DNA of 64,000 nt, taken from assembly GCA_035048495.1 (NCBI GenBank), contig CM068543.1, forward strand, positions 30,228,096 through 30,292,095, written 5' to 3'. Source of the stretch: Euptelea pleiosperma (lineage: Eukaryota; Streptophyta; Magnoliopsida; Ranunculales; Eupteleaceae). Positions 12,803 through 25,610 of the stretch are shown piece by piece. Numbering within the stretch: position 1 is the stretch's first letter; the number at the start of each line of letters is the position of its first letter. Under the pieces are notes generated by a model. The model worked only from the letters and a program-made list of their open reading frames with translations, made no database searches and had not been told where the DNA came from. The position numbers and the translations under genes are program-made.

Positions 12803-13250
12803 TGATATTCGCTCAAAAGTGCTTATTTTAAGCACTTATCCTGTTAGCGTTATCGCACTCTCCTACGTAAAACTGCTCTAATTATCCACTTTTCTACGTA
12901 AGAGTCTATCTCATTGCGTAAAACACACTTTTCTGGACGAAATGGTATATTTGCATGCATTAAACACATTTTTGGAAGTCTAGATATAAAGCCGTTCTGA
13001 TTGAGTCTCATTACGCGCTTCTTTTGTCGCAGGAAACCCGATCAGACGGTTCTCAAGACTGGTGGGCCCACAATCAACCTCTAGAACCTATGATCAAAGC
13101 CCAAAAGCCAGTGGACTTGGACAAAAAGATGTAGGCCAAAGACGGGAGAGCCAGAGAGTCGGAAAAGCCTAAGAGAAGATTAAGAGGGAAGGAGAGGCAA
13201 GCCCTCAAAGAAGAGACTAAGGAGATTAAAGCTTATCAACTAACACAAGA

Positions 13251-13320
13251 TGAGGACTTGCTCAATTGGTAAAGCATGCAGAAGACCAAGTCAAAGACCA
13301 AGGTTCAAGCCCCTATACTA
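13251..13320 (+). promoter_or_regulatory. tRNA-like segment with A and B box in element A
   Basis: The sequence 'ttgctcaattggtaaagc' resembles a tRNA D-arm or Pol III A box, and 'ggttcaagcc' about 30 bp later resembles a B box. The corresponding position in element B (about 17,442-17,500) keeps 'attggtggagc' and 'gggttcaagacc'. Conservation in both copies suggests it belonged to the ancestral element. Whether it is transcribed is unknown. Confidence 0.45.
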
Positions 13321-13790
13321 TCATTTTTCTCTTTATTTTGTAATATTTCTCTCTCTTCTCTCCTCTCTCTCTCCAAACCATCATTCTCTCTCTACTCTTG
13401 AATCCACATCATCCGATCCTCTCCCCTCCCTCAATCACTCAATTCTATGGCCTACCTTGGCCAATTTCCATTACTCGATCATCACCGTCCATCTCTACCA
13501 TGCGATCGCTCAGTCAGTCCCCAATCATCCATTTTACCATCTCATAAATCCAATGGCCCTCATCACTTCATGTTCAATCCTATGGGCCTAAGCCAAGATG
13601 AAGTGCGGGCCCGGGCCCATTACCCATGGCCCAGCCATCCAGTGGGACCCACATACCCAACATGGACTGGAAATGGCTGCTAAAGAAGGAAAGAAGAGAA
13701 TTTTTAAAAGAATTTTTAAAAATCAAACATTTTTCAAAAAGGAATTTTTTGACTCAATCTTTTCAAAAAAATGGAGGTATTTACATTCTA

Positions 13791-13984
13791 GAAACGTGGG
13801 TTTCTAAGTTAGGAACCCACGGTTATATACAAAGGTTTTCTAGAAGAAAGATATTTTGTGGAAAAGAATTTTTAAAAAATCGTGGGATTCTAATCTGGGA
13901 ACCCACGATTTTACCAAAAAAATGAAGGAGAATCAAAAGATTTTTAAGAAACCGTGGGTTTCTAATGTAGGAACCCACGGTTCC
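13791..13984. repeat. Three tandem hairpins upstream of a TATA box
   Basis: Three inverted repeats share the stem 'cgtgggttcc / ggaacccacg': 13,791-13,824, 13,877-13,912 and 13,948-13,984. Stems are about 11-14 bp and loops about 8-10 nt. The left stems read GAAACGTGGGTTTC, AAATCGTGGGATTC and GAAACCGTGGGTTTC. A fourth half-copy ('gaaaccgtggttccc') runs into the TATA-like box at 14,035. The compensated change in hairpin 2 (ATCGTGGG with CCCACGAT) suggests the pairing itself was kept. Confidence 0.75.
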
Positions 13985-14034
13985 TACCAAAAGATGGAAA
14001 ATGAGCTTTAAAGAAATAGAAACCGTGGTTCCCA

Positions 14035-14042
14035 TATATAAA
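14035..14042 (+). promoter_or_regulatory. Probable LTR TATA box
   Basis: TATATAAA lies just after the hairpin cluster in element A. Its place in the second half of the LTR fits a U3/R promoter. This is inferred from position only. Confidence 0.5.
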
Positions 14043-14296
14043 GTGTGGAGATATCAAACCCTAGACCCCCCCCCCCACGTTTTGGAATAAGAAGAATTCC
14101 TTCTTCTTGCTGCCATTACGCCCACACCACCAGCCGTTCCTCCATCAAGACCCCCAGCCATTCACTCAACGTTTTTGAAAGAAGAGAGTTCTCTCTTCTT
14201 GTAAAAACCTCCCCCGAATCGATCCCTTCCTCTCTCCCACGTTCTCAAACTCTCTTGACCGTCCCTCTCTCTCCCATTTTCCATCCACGTTTTCTT

Positions 14297-14298
<2 letters not shown>

Positions 14299-14328
<30 letters not shown>
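14299..14328. repeat. A30 homopolymer run
   Basis: About thirty consecutive A residues inside element A. Its exact length is prone to assembly error. Confidence 0.8.
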
Positions 14329-14331
<3 letters not shown>

Positions 14332-14911
14332 TAAAGAAGAATGAAAGTGGGAAGAGGTAAAGCTTCTTGTCTTTAGTTGCTGCCCATCCTTGCTGATTCG
14401 TCTCCACTCCAAGGTAAGAGTTCTCTTCTCTCTCTAGATCTCTCCACTTTCTCTCTCCCCCATATTTTCTCTCTCTAGGATAGCCTTCTTCGATGTTTCT
14501 CTCTCTACATTTTCTCATTTCTCTCTCTAATTTTTATGGTTTTCTAGGTTAATTTTTGAATTTAGTTTGATTTTGTAAGACTCATTGAGGATGAATAAAA
14601 TTATTATTTTTGCATTTGTTAGTTTACTTTTGTGTTTTTGATTATTTGTGGTAATTTCTCTCTCTAAAAATCACTAAGAATGTTTTAAATCCATCACCAT
14701 TCTCACCTCTCCATGTTTTCTTGATAAAAATCCGTCATTTCATGTCGTTGAATTACGCAAACTAACCCCGAGTGCGGATCGACATCCGACACGAGCCACT
14801 GTACAACCCTGTGATTTTTGCAGGATTTGAGTGAAAAAGAATCGGATAATTACAAATATTGTTGAGATCTAGGATTTCCGAAACCAACGACGCGGAAAAA
14901 TCCTACTTTCA

Positions 14912-15390
14912 ACCAACAATTTCATAGAGTTTTTAAGAAATATTGTTGTTTGAAACCCAGATGTTTCATATTTGCCAATGCCACAGTTTCTTTTGAACAA
15001 CTAGTGTCCACTTACCCTAGACCTTTGATGTTTGGCTCAATCTTGGTGAGTACATCAACTTCACTTATCTTCCAAATTAGTTTGAAAATTTATTTCTTCT
15101 CTAAGCTCATGATTCATATTCTTTAATAGTGTCAACACCCACATTTCAAGAAAATGACATCAAAAAAGAAGAGTCATGCAGACGTCCTTAGTGGATTCCA
15201 TTTTAAAGAATTTGAGTCCTGGAGGATAGGTACACACCTTAACATCTGACATTTACCAGATAACATTTGGGTAGAGGACGTCATTATAGTATTCTAGATT
15301 TTGTTCTTTCATGTGAATAGTGGATACTAGATTCTCATATCAATTTTGTAGACAGAATTGTCTTCACCTCGCAAACTAGAAGTAGGCCGC
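14912..15390. other. No gene recognised
   Basis: Unique A/T-rich DNA between two LTR insertions. It may belong to the broken gene-like locus that resumes at 20,259, because the insertion at 15,391 splits that stretch. I could not identify it. Confidence 0.35.
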
Positions 15391-16983
15391 TGTCACGCCC
15401 CATTTTTGGATACCCAGATACGACCCAAATACCGTGGATCGACCCGTACCCGAACCAATAGGTGATTCATGAATGTCCCCTAGTGGTCCAATTAAGTCAA
15501 TTAGACTACTAAGGTACATTCAAAAATCCTATAAGTATAAAAATATCTAGGTACGGAAGTAATCCTAGAATGATCATACGCGATTGTTCAATTTCAGAGT
15601 TAGGTTAAGTTCGTTAATCAACTAGGTTGTTCTACAATCTACATGAGGTTTATTATTAGTTAATTAAATAGATTTAATTATCTTAAGTCCAGTCTAGGGT
15701 AACCTATTAAGTCCATACAGTCTACGTATGAGTCAACCTAGTTGACACGATCAGGTCTCAAAATTTGGCTAAGGCAAAATAGGGTAGCAAGGTGCTATTT
15801 TGACCATATCTCCTTTGTTATTAAGAATCTATGAACGGAGCATACATTTTCGGAAAGGTCTCATAGAGATCTATGATTAGTCATTATGTGTAGATCTTAG
15901 AAAGGATCAACTTCTCTTCCAAAATTTCTACACAACACATAACCTAAACTCAGGTTTTTCTGACATACTGTTAGTGTTTCAACCATAACTTTTAATACAG
16001 ATTGAATCTCTAGCAACCGTAAATATTTCTGGAAAGCTAACTCGAAGCTCTTCGAAAAGTTCTTCTAGGTCAGATTCTAGAAAGATCTTCTGTATATCCA
16101 AAATTTGAGTATAAGTTAGAACTATAAATTTGGTAGATTTGATATATGTTCAGTATTTCGGTTATAACTTTATGTTTGGATCAAATTATTGAATTATAGA
16201 ACCTGTTCCTGAAAGTTAACTCAGAGGGCTTCGAAAAATACCTACTGGTTAGAAACCAATTTCTGAGATCTAGGCATCATAAAATGCACCACGAGACAGA
16301 ACAACCACTTGCTATCTCATGTTACATTTTGGTGACTAAGTCTTTTGGAACCCAATATGTGTACCGGTCCAAATGGGATTGCACTAGGGCGTTCATTTTA
16401 TCATTTAAAACATGCACATAATCATCAAAAAGATAATGAAGAATTGTATCATAAATTCAATCAAATCCTATTCATAACAACTCAAACATGTTATAAAATA
16501 AAATGAGGAGAAACCCTCAAAAATCAAGCCAGAACAAGCTTATTTTCAATCTAAGTAACCAAAGCATATAAAGGTGTCTAAAATGAGTTAGTGTTATCTA
16601 GCCCTCCTCAACATAAATATCCTCATTATCACAAATATCATCATGTAGATCCTCCAAATCTGGATATACACAATCATCTGAATCTTCATAAAAATCATCG
16701 GCCAAATCTAAAAAATGTGTCGACAAACGCCGTGAGTCTAAAAGTACTCAGTGTGCCACAAGTAGTTTGGCATGCATTTTGAATAACTAAAAGTGTTTAA
16801 GCATGCTAAGCACATGCAAGATAAATGAATTCATAAATAAGATAACAATGCAGTAACTTGCATTCTCTATGCTCTCACCCCCTGTCCACTCAAACCATAC
16901 GGTCTCCATCTTCTTCCCTCACACAGGGAGTAACCTCACTGGTCATCTACAGGAAAAAGAATAAGGGTTTAGGGTCTTGCACC

Positions 16984-18532
16984 TGATATTCACTCAAAAA
17001 TACTTATTTTAAGCCATTATCCTTATAGCGATGTCGCATTCTCCTGCGTAAAACTTGTCTTTTCATCGACTTTTTCATATAAGAGTTTCTTCAATTGTGT
17101 AGAACACATTCTTTAGACGAAAATCGACTATTTGCATGAAATATACGCATTTCGGATAATCCAGTATCAAGCCGTTTTAATTGAATCTCATTACACATTT
17201 TTTCACTTGCAGGAGACTCTATCGGGCGATTCTCAAGGACTGACGGGCCCATGATCAACCACAGAAGACTTCTATCAAAGCTTAAAGAGCAAACATGGTT
17301 GGATAAAAAGATAGAAGACATGTACGGGCAAAGCTAGAGAATCGTAGAGCCGGAACAAGGACTAAGAGAGAGAAGAATAGCTGGAGACCAAGAGAAGGAC
17401 TTAGGTGTTAAAGGCCACACCAATTGACATCAAAGAATAAGTTTGACTATTGGTGGAGCGGACGAGAGAGAATAAAGAAGACCAGGGTTCAAGACCCTCT
17501 AATACTTTTATTTTTGTATTTTTCTCTCACCTCTCTCCTATTTCTCTCTCTATCTATCTATCTTGGCCCATGACCCATGCCTATACCCATGCCCATGACC
17601 CATGACCCATACCCATTACCCATGCCCATGCCCATGACCCATGCTCATGCCCATTTGCAACAACAATAGAGAATTGGTCTCACTTGACCGATTCTTCTTT
17701 CCTCCATCTCTCTCTATCCTAATCACTCTCTCTCTCTCATCTAACTAACCCATTCTCAATCGTTGGATCTAGAGAGATCCAACGGTCATCATTTTTACAA
17801 CAAGCAAAAGAAGAAAAAAAAAGTCCATACTTCTTGGGTTGGTTCCCTCCCCCTTCTCTTCCTCTCTTTCTTCTTTCTTTCTCTTCTTCTTCATCCTTCT
17901 TATCTGGCGAGCTCACCATTAATGCCTCCACCTCGAGGTGCAAAGCGTCAAACAGCAACGTCTCCTTGCTGCCTATTGAGGTCGATCCAATCGAAGTTGC
18001 ACCATCTACATCTTCAGTAGTAAGCTTCTCTCTAATTCATCTCTCTAACTTTCTTACCTTCTTTCTCTCTCTTCTTTCCCTCTCTACCTTTACATGCTTT
18101 CTAGGGTAATATTTTAATGACTTTCTAGATTAATTTGGTTTAATGTTATTTCTGTTGTAAAGCATTTGGAAAAGCATTGTAAGCATTTATTTTTAGTTTA
18201 ATGAATAAGTTTTAAATTCAAGTTTAAGTTATTTTTATTTATTGTGTTTTTCATTCTCGTTTCTCTTATATTTTTTTTATTATAATAGTTTTAACTACAA
18301 TCTCAAGCATATTTTAAATCAACCTCCATTCTCACCCTTCTATTTATTCCGAGCATTTTCTGATTATTCTTATTTCTTATTGTGCTAACTAATCCCGAGT
18401 GCGGACGATATCCAACACGAGCCACTGTGCAAGTCTACTTATTTGCGGATTAAGTGAACCAATTCGGAGAAATTACAAATATTGTTGAAATCAAGAGTTT
18501 CCGATCCAACGACACGAAAAATTCTACTTTCA
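16984..18532 (+). mobile_element. Solo-LTR-like element B, 1.55 kb, TSD GCACC
   Basis: It begins TGATATTCACTC, ends CTACTTTCA and is flanked by GCACC at 16,979-16,983 and 18,533-18,537. It matches element A at both ends ('cttattttaagc', 'attctcctgcgtaaaac', 'cgagtgcgga', 'acacgagccactg', 'aattacaaatattgttga'). It lacks A's three hairpins; the matching middle region instead carries a CCCATG-rich array. It is nested in the element at 15,391-20,258 and so is younger than that insertion. Confidence 0.82.
17567..17655. repeat. CCCATG-type short tandem array
   Basis: Irregular repeats of 'cccatgacccatgcccat' occur inside element B. Element A has only a trace of this motif near 13,615. Confidence 0.8.
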
Positions 18533-20258
18533 GCACCCTAGGGCTCTGAGCCCTTCTTAATTCTTTCCCTCATTGGGAGAATAACCTCACTGATCTGTAT
18601 AATAGATAACCACATTGGTTTGTATAATATAGAACCTCACACGAGCTAATAGATAATCTTCATCACAATGCATAGCTCACCCCCATATGGTCAATTTAAA
18701 ATAAAGCCATAAGTCATCAAAGTACTCACATGGCATGAAAATAAGGCTATCAGCTAACGTAGTACCCATAGGGCATGCAAAACATGATATTACAATCATC
18801 AATAATCATATATGATTAACGAAAGCCAAATATCATAGAAGACAATTAATCTAAACAATCATGGAAAAATAAAAGACATGGCAAGATTACTCATGGTTAT
18901 CATACACCTTTTAGGTTCTCTTCAATGGAAAATAGAAATTTTCTCTGAATTTAAAAGTGGTCGGATCAGACTCTCATTGGTGTATGTTGTTCTACTCAGT
19001 GTTCCCTTCACTTCTCCCTTCTACTTCAAGTTCAATCGAAGTTCGAATGAAGGCTTAATCGAAGCTCTCCAACTTCCTTAATAGAGTTTTGTGATGGATT
19101 TTTAATGGAAGCTTAAAGAGATAAAAGGGGAAAGAATTGAGGAAAGAGAAGAGAGGTTTTTGAAAATAACAATAGGATCCAAAAATATTGGCTATTGATA
19201 ATTCTATTAGGTTGCCTATTTAAATAACACAAGGGATGAAAGATTTGAAATTTGAATTGATAGAGATTCTCTCAAGTTGTTGAACAACAAAAGGGAATGG
19301 ATGAAATTCGTAGCTCTCAAAGGGGTGACTTTTTCAACTCTCAAAGACTCATATTTTGAATTACTAATGGGTTATAAATGGGTCCAATGCCCATGGGTAT
19401 CAACTGTGCTTTAATTAAGTTATTCTTAAGCCCAAAAGGACTCTAAATTGGCCATACGGGCCCACTATACCTAAATTAATAATATAATTACTTATATTAA
19501 TAATTAAAATAGTTATTAATTATAATTATGTCATATTCTCTTAAAAGGTGATGGTCTGATATGATTAATATATATGTGCATTAAACTATACTTTATAATA
19601 TATTAATACACAACATTCATTCATTAATTCATATCAATCATATTATATAATTTAAAAGTTCATAATTAATAAGATGTTGACACTTGTCATACATCTAAAA
19701 TTCAAATAAAATATTCTAATACATAAAATTTTAGCAATTGGTCAAAGTCTCTAGAAAAGGTCAACCTCTCGTCAGATTTACTCAAAACTTGTTCTACGGC
19801 TCCCGTACTCATTTCAAATTTATTTAAAAATATAAAAATGACGGAAAAGTTCAAAAATTATGAAAATATATTTTTTGCCAAAAATATTCATTACAGTTTT
19901 AAAGTCTCTTTATAAGGTCTAAAAATCCTAAGACACGAGTCCCACCTAAAATTTAGCATAAATATAAAGAAAATAAAGTTGATTATATTATTGAATATTT
20001 AAGATCTATATAAGTATACGATCATGTCGGAACTATCTGTTTGTCGATCGGAGGTCAAAAGAATTTTCTAAAAGAGTTTTAGTCTACTCTTACGAGTCCC
20101 CATAAAACCCTAATTTTTGAAGATGTCAGAATGCAACTAAAATTGATACACATGTTCATACATGATATCTAAACATAAATATAACAACAGAAGTCTGAAA
20201 GTTTTTTTTTTTTGTAAAATTATCATCATACCCTAGAACGAAAGTTCGAGGTATTACA
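18533..20258. other. Right part of the large LTR-like element
   Basis: This resumes the element begun at 15,391 after the nested insertion. It contains A/T-rich DNA with no coding motif; the frame at 18,878-19,081 is not supported. Confidence 0.45.
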
Positions 20259-22170
20259 GCTGCACAACACAAAAAGGAAATGATTGAGAAGCAAACTTTG
20301 CTTCGAATTTATGGTGCTAGATTAAAATGACTTTTTTGGGCTAGTTAACTTCTGCCATGCATTTTCGTTTATATTTACTTTCTTAGGAGGGTTGTGGGGG
20401 ATCTAGGTAGCCTAATATATTCAAGATTAATCTTCTCATGCAATTATGATGCTATAGTTGAATTGGTTTTTCTGCAGTCAGATGTGCTTGAAGTGGCACT
20501 TGACATGAGGACTCAATTCAATGCTCAGTCAGATGTACTCCAACACATTGATGATTCGGACCCTTTTATATTATGTGATGCTCAGGGATGGCTTTTGACC
20601 AACCCAATAGGTATAAGGATAGAAAGAGAGATCCATGCGGAGTCTGAAGGGGCAAAAATATATTGAAGAATGTACCAAAAGAGATAACTTCTCCTAGTTT
20701 TGCATTGTTACATATTAAGCGGAATACTAAGATAAGTGGTGACAACTTCTTTTGTATGAATGTGTAAGGCTATTTCCTTAAAGCAAAGGCATTGTGTGAA
20801 AATATAATTGTTTTGTTAAAGTTATACTTTTTCATAGTGCAACTCCCAGATGTTTTAGATCCTGAAGTTTATTTTTGACGTTTTACTGTTGTCCTCCCTT
20901 TCCCAAACCTTGCTTCCTGCTGCTTCAATCAAAGCATTAATGGATATGCTAGTGGGTTTATGTCCACGAGATAAGTTATGGACTTCCTTTAGAAACTGGC
21001 ATTGAGACATCAAAGCATTTGGGCTCAATGGGTAAGCATCCGTGAAAAAAAACTCAAAGAATTCTAGACTATGGACATCCTAAACAGCTTCTCATAGATT
21101 TGGAGGAATGTCATTAAAGCTTGGATTGATGCTGAGGTTGTTGTAAAGCATATTATTGGCGATTTGAGTTGCAAAACATCCAAACTGAATTGTACAACAC
21201 CCACTTGGGATGATGAAATTGTTTCTATGGTTGCATATACTGCAATACCAATAATTTGGTGATTATGAACTTTCTCTGAAGTGGATAGACATTCATTAAG
21301 GCTAGAGAAGCTATGAGGTATGGACGTTGACATACAATTGGGAATTAAATAGTTAATTCTACTTGTCAAGCTGTTTGTGCCCGTAGACAGCTGAGCTCCT
21401 CTGGTTTGGTTCATCAGATGCAATTCTCTAACACTTCAGTATCTTGGAAAGTTGTGCATAACCATTTAGAGCCATTCAGAAGGCTGCACTCTGCAGCACA
21501 TGATATCGCAATTTGATTATTAGAGATTGAAGATGAACCTGATGCTCGGAGTAAAATAAATAAATCATACTTTTACAAGCTGGTGTTGTCCATGATATGA
21601 GGCCTTTTTGCACAATTGAAGGCTGCCCTTGCTCACCTAAAAGCACAATTCTGCACAAATGGAGACAAATAATGCCAACAGAGTTTTGGGTCCGACCAAA
21701 CGTACACGATAGTCTTGGGTCTGAGCTATTGCATTCGACTTTAGCCTCACACTTCAATGTTAATGTGAATGACCCTTTCTATTTATCTTCTGATCGCTTG
21801 ATCGTTGACGGTTGCTCTGCTCAATTAGCGGCTAGTCATAGTTGGACACGTGTATAAGATTAAGTAATTATATATGCAGTTGTGTGCTTCTACATATCAG
21901 ATCCTGCTCGGATTCTCTGTGATCGTGGTCAACTTCCTTATTCAACGGTTATCCTAGCATGCGCAAGATTTGTGCCGAGATTCTCTGAGGTGATAAGCAC
22001 AAGTTGTAACTCCAAAATATTGTTTGGCAATCGTTCTCAACTAAAGTCACCTAGATCAGACTTAAGTTGGAGGTTGGATTCGGCGTCCTGGATATACATT
22101 AGGTTGAGTTCGACAGTTATGAGAATCTGGGGCCAAGCTCATTCCTGTAAGTATCTATAAAGTTGGCTTG
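20259..22170 (+). pseudogene. Broken gene-like locus, not recognised
   Basis: Several plus-strand stretches read like protein but sit in different frames separated by stops. Examples are 20,480-20,610 (after a 'ctgcag' acceptor-like site: SDVLEVALDMRTQF...), 21,112-21,270 (KAWIDAEVVVKHIIGDLS...), about 21,720-21,830 (GSELLHSTLASHFNVNVND...) and 21,890-22,000 (FYISDPARILCDRGQLPY...). The composition looks genic (helical, Leu/Asp-rich), yet I cannot name a family. The many stops and frame changes argue for a decayed gene. The alternative is an expressed gene with short exons that I have misread. Confidence 0.35.
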
Positions 22171-25100
22171 GCATTGTAATAACCGACCTATTTTCAGAAG
22201 GTAGAGTTAGTACATAATAAGCATGGTCCAAGCTATCAAATAAGGTTAGAATTGTTAGAACAGGTGTTCCTTGTCTATGTAGCAGTAAACAAAATTAAGC
22301 ACTAAACCAGAGAAATCAGAAAGACAATGTGCATTGTATGTTAACTGAGAAAATGTAAACAGTAACAGTACCCGTATTTCAACAGAAAATTCCAGTAGGT
22401 GAAGCATCTTCAGAATTAGAACTGTAAGCAAAGAAGATAGGAACTTATTGGATTAGCAGACGAGGTTGAGCCATGCGTTCAATGCACTATCTTCCAATTT
22501 ACCTGGAGTTTCTCCATCCATGGCTCTCTCAAACTAGAAAATGATTCTTGGAGTACCATCATGTGGATCTCTCATGAAGTGCGTTGCCCTTGGAGATTTG
22601 CCTTTGTACTTACCAATTGAAAAAGAAAAAGAAAAATTGCTTTTATATTTAATTACATTTTTTACCTTTGTAATCATTTTCTCAGTATCCTGGGTGTGGA
22701 AATGAGATGGTTCACTCTCTAACGCTGGAAAGAGTATATAGATCTACTCTTATGTAGGAATTTGCTTCTCAAAGTTTTGTATGCTTTTTCTCTTTCGATA
22801 AATTTCTGGTTATCGGAATTTGTCAATCATTTCGACCTTTGTAACAACTCCATGTTGATGTCTTGACTCATAGGCTAGAATGCTTCCATGCTAAAGAAAT
22901 GTCAAGTCTCACTGGTGTCACTTGGACGTAAAATGTAGAATTTGCCCAATTGATATGGACCAAATGTTCGGCTGACAAGCCTTAAACAAATAGATTTGTG
23001 AGTCTAAGTTTCAAATGGCTAGTGCAGTTAGATGCCCCACGCTGGTTAAATGAAAATTCTTGACAACATTTTTCTTACTTCCTTTTTATCCTTCCTGTTA
23101 GCTTGGTTTCAAAGGCTTGAAACTTGATAGCTAGCTGAGTCACTGGATAAGCTTATAATATACAGAAGACTTCCCTATATTCATCTCATGCTCTAAATCG
23201 TTTGACATGCATGAGTTCCTCTTTTCCTATGTTTACTTTTACAGTTTTAAGGATTTTCTGTCAGAATTAGAGTGGATGCCTTGGATTCTCTTGCTTTATT
23301 GTGGAATTTCTATCTTTACATTTTTTTGTTATGAATGTTCCATCCCTATGTTTATATGGGTAAATTTTCTTCAGTGTGAAATAAAGAAGAGAGAATTTAT
23401 GGTACTAAAGCTTGCACTCATACGTCCCGAAATGAGTTGCTTGAAGACCGTTGATACAGATGCCATCCCTTCAACAATGTATTGGGTGTCTATGTACAAG
23501 TTGACTTGTTTTGATATATGGGCTTGATGCTGAATCATGAGATTAATGCTTTCATTGCAAGTCTTTTGCTTTACCATAGAAATTGACTAGTAATCTAAGT
23601 TTTAACGGTTAAATGACAATACTTGCCTACTAGCATTCCTGGCTGCAACAAAAGGGTTGTTAGTGGGCATTTTACATCTGTGGTCTATTTTTGATAAGAA
23701 ATAATTAAAAGAAGGATGTGAAGGAAGATTTTATATCCCAATAACAAAGGTAATTCACACTGATTTCGTTTAATGTTCTTGGAAAAATGAAATATCAGAG
23801 GAAAGTTTAAGTAGTTCAGAAAACATGTGATGTTAAACAATGCCAAAACTCTACATCTACCTATTTCTTCATCTTTTCGACTTCATATTGTCAGTGCCAC
23901 TTCAGTAATTTCTCAAAACAATTAAAGTGGGTCCAATTCGATCCTTATTTTCAGAGTTGCAGATAAAACAATTGAAGTAGATCTCATTCGACATCTTTGC
24001 AGAGCTTTAGAAATATTTTTGTCAACTATTTTTCCCTTTTTCTCTTAATAAACTTCATCAGTTATGAGTTACCAAAGAAAAAAAGAAAGTGCTTGAAATT
24101 CGATAGTAATGACGCTTTGCATCTTGGAAGTGAAAACATAAGCATCTTGGAGATTTTAGGCTTGTAAACATATCATCATTTATCTTCTTACTGTCATTAT
24201 TAGACTAGGTGATCTTAGAGAATATATGTGCTTGTGGCTGATTTGAATTAGAAATCACACTTGCCTACTTGATAAATAATTGATTCTTTTGGACAAGGAC
24301 AGACTTTTATAATTGCAGCATAATTGCCGCCATATCACTTTTACCACTCTACCGTTCACCATTAACATTATTCACCGCAAACTCTTTCAGTATCTACAGC
24401 TTAAGCCTACGGCATGCATTTTTTAGCCCACGGCTCCGGCCCATCTGCCACGTTCACTACAAATTGGGTCTGAAAATTTTGATACACTGTCACATAAATA
24501 CAGTTCATTTGATATATTTTTGAAATGGTTCTTGCTCATAATAGTTGATATATATTAAAGTCATATAAACAATATTTTAATAATAGTTGAAAATTTGATT
24601 AACTAAGAGTTATCTTCACAAGAGGTTTGTATGTGCTGAACATGTGTCAGATGTGTTTTACTTGTGTCTCTAACACGTCTAACATGGTCTTCTCTTCCTA
24701 CTAAAAAATAATGGTGTGTCCATATTATATAGATAATCCAGTAATAAGAAAAACCTGGAAACCTTGTTTATGATATCCTTAGATGCTTCTGAATCAATGA
24801 TTAAAGAGAATTCTCCGAAGAGAACAATGTGTGATAAGCAGTGTTAGAAGTACCTGGTTCACACATGGTTGGTTTTAAGTAAAATGTAGTTTCAAAAAGT
24901 GGCCTGTGATATCAAGTCCTTAATTTCACACCTAGGATTAGAACCTTTAGATGTTGGTACATGTGATTATGACTCCCTTGAATCAGCACATCAGCTTATG
25001 TAGTACTAGAGGGGATCTTGCTAGGTTGGACTGAGTTAAGTAGGCCCACAAAAGCTATGATCACTTCACTAGACAATGAGTATATCACTTTGCAAAACTT

Positions 25101-25340
25101 GACAGAGGTGTCCTTTAGCCTCTTTAACTCTGTGCTCTTCTAAAGAATTATGAGATTTGTAGGGCTGCAATGTAGCAAAATTTCCTATTTTGAAATCCAA
25201 AATAGAGCGAAAATCCTCAAGTGTTGGCGTAGAATCTTTGTCCCCTTGACTGCACTACTTCTAACCTCTAGAGTGAAGGGGACATGACTTAAGGAGTCTC
25301 TACCCCACCACTAGTTAGCATTTCTTCCATATTTCAAGAA
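22171..25340. other. No gene recognised
   Basis: A/T-rich intergenic or intronic DNA. The longest frame, 23,207-23,527, is hydrophobic and low-complexity with no motif. It could be intron sequence of the unrecognised locus on either side. Confidence 0.4.
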
Positions 25341-25598
25341 ATGGGAGTTGTTTACCACCAATTTCAGCAGATGTTCATTACCGAATAGAACACATGGCAC
25401 AAAAAAGTCACGTTGTCAGGGTAGTACTTTAATACCCTTTGTGTTTGTAAGGGCATACTTGTCCATGTAAAGTTTTTTATATAAATAAGAAGTTTTGAGT
25501 CATGTATGCTCTCTCTTTCTTTTTTCTCTCTTCTCTCTCTTCTCTTTGGAACCTTAGACCTAAACCCTAACCAAACCATACCAAACCCAAAATCTACT

Positions 25599-25610
25599 TG
25601 GTATCAGAGC
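25599..25610 (+). other. Primer binding site (initiator tRNA-Met)
   Basis: TGGTATCAGAGC is complementary to the 3' end of plant initiator tRNA-Met and follows the LTR end directly. Confidence 0.85.

Larger units (their letters stand above)
12803..14911 (+). mobile_element. Solo-LTR-like element A, 2.1 kb, TSD ACCAA
   Basis: It begins TGATATTCGCTC, ends CTACTTTCA and is flanked by ACCAA at 12,798-12,802 and 14,912-14,916. TG...CA ends plus a perfect 5-bp duplication define an LTR-retrotransposon insertion. No gag or pol lies inside, so it is best read as a solo LTR of a long-LTR family, or as a non-autonomous element. Inside are a tRNA-like stretch (13,251-13,320), CT-rich tracts, three hairpins (13,791-13,984), a TATA-like box (14,035-14,042) and a long A-run. 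It shares its first ~280 bp and last ~350 bp with element B at 16,984. The orientation assumes the TATA box is its promoter. Confidence 0.82.
15391..20258. mobile_element. Large LTR-like element split by element B
   Basis: It starts TGTCACGCCCC and ends GGTATTACA. It is flanked by GCCGC (15,386-15,390) and GCTGC (20,259-20,263), a 5-bp duplication with one transition. These ends resemble Ty3/gypsy LTRs of the TGTAACACCCC type, which have near-inverted termini, so the orientation is uncertain. With the nested element B and its duplication removed, about 3.3 kb remains without any gag or pol, so a long solo LTR is the simplest reading. Composition is A/T-rich with no coding motif. Confidence 0.6.

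Noticed and set aside
14162..14518. 118-codon minus-strand frame with a poly-Phe run
   Set aside because: It is created by the A30 homopolymer and CT-rich tracts of solo-LTR element A.
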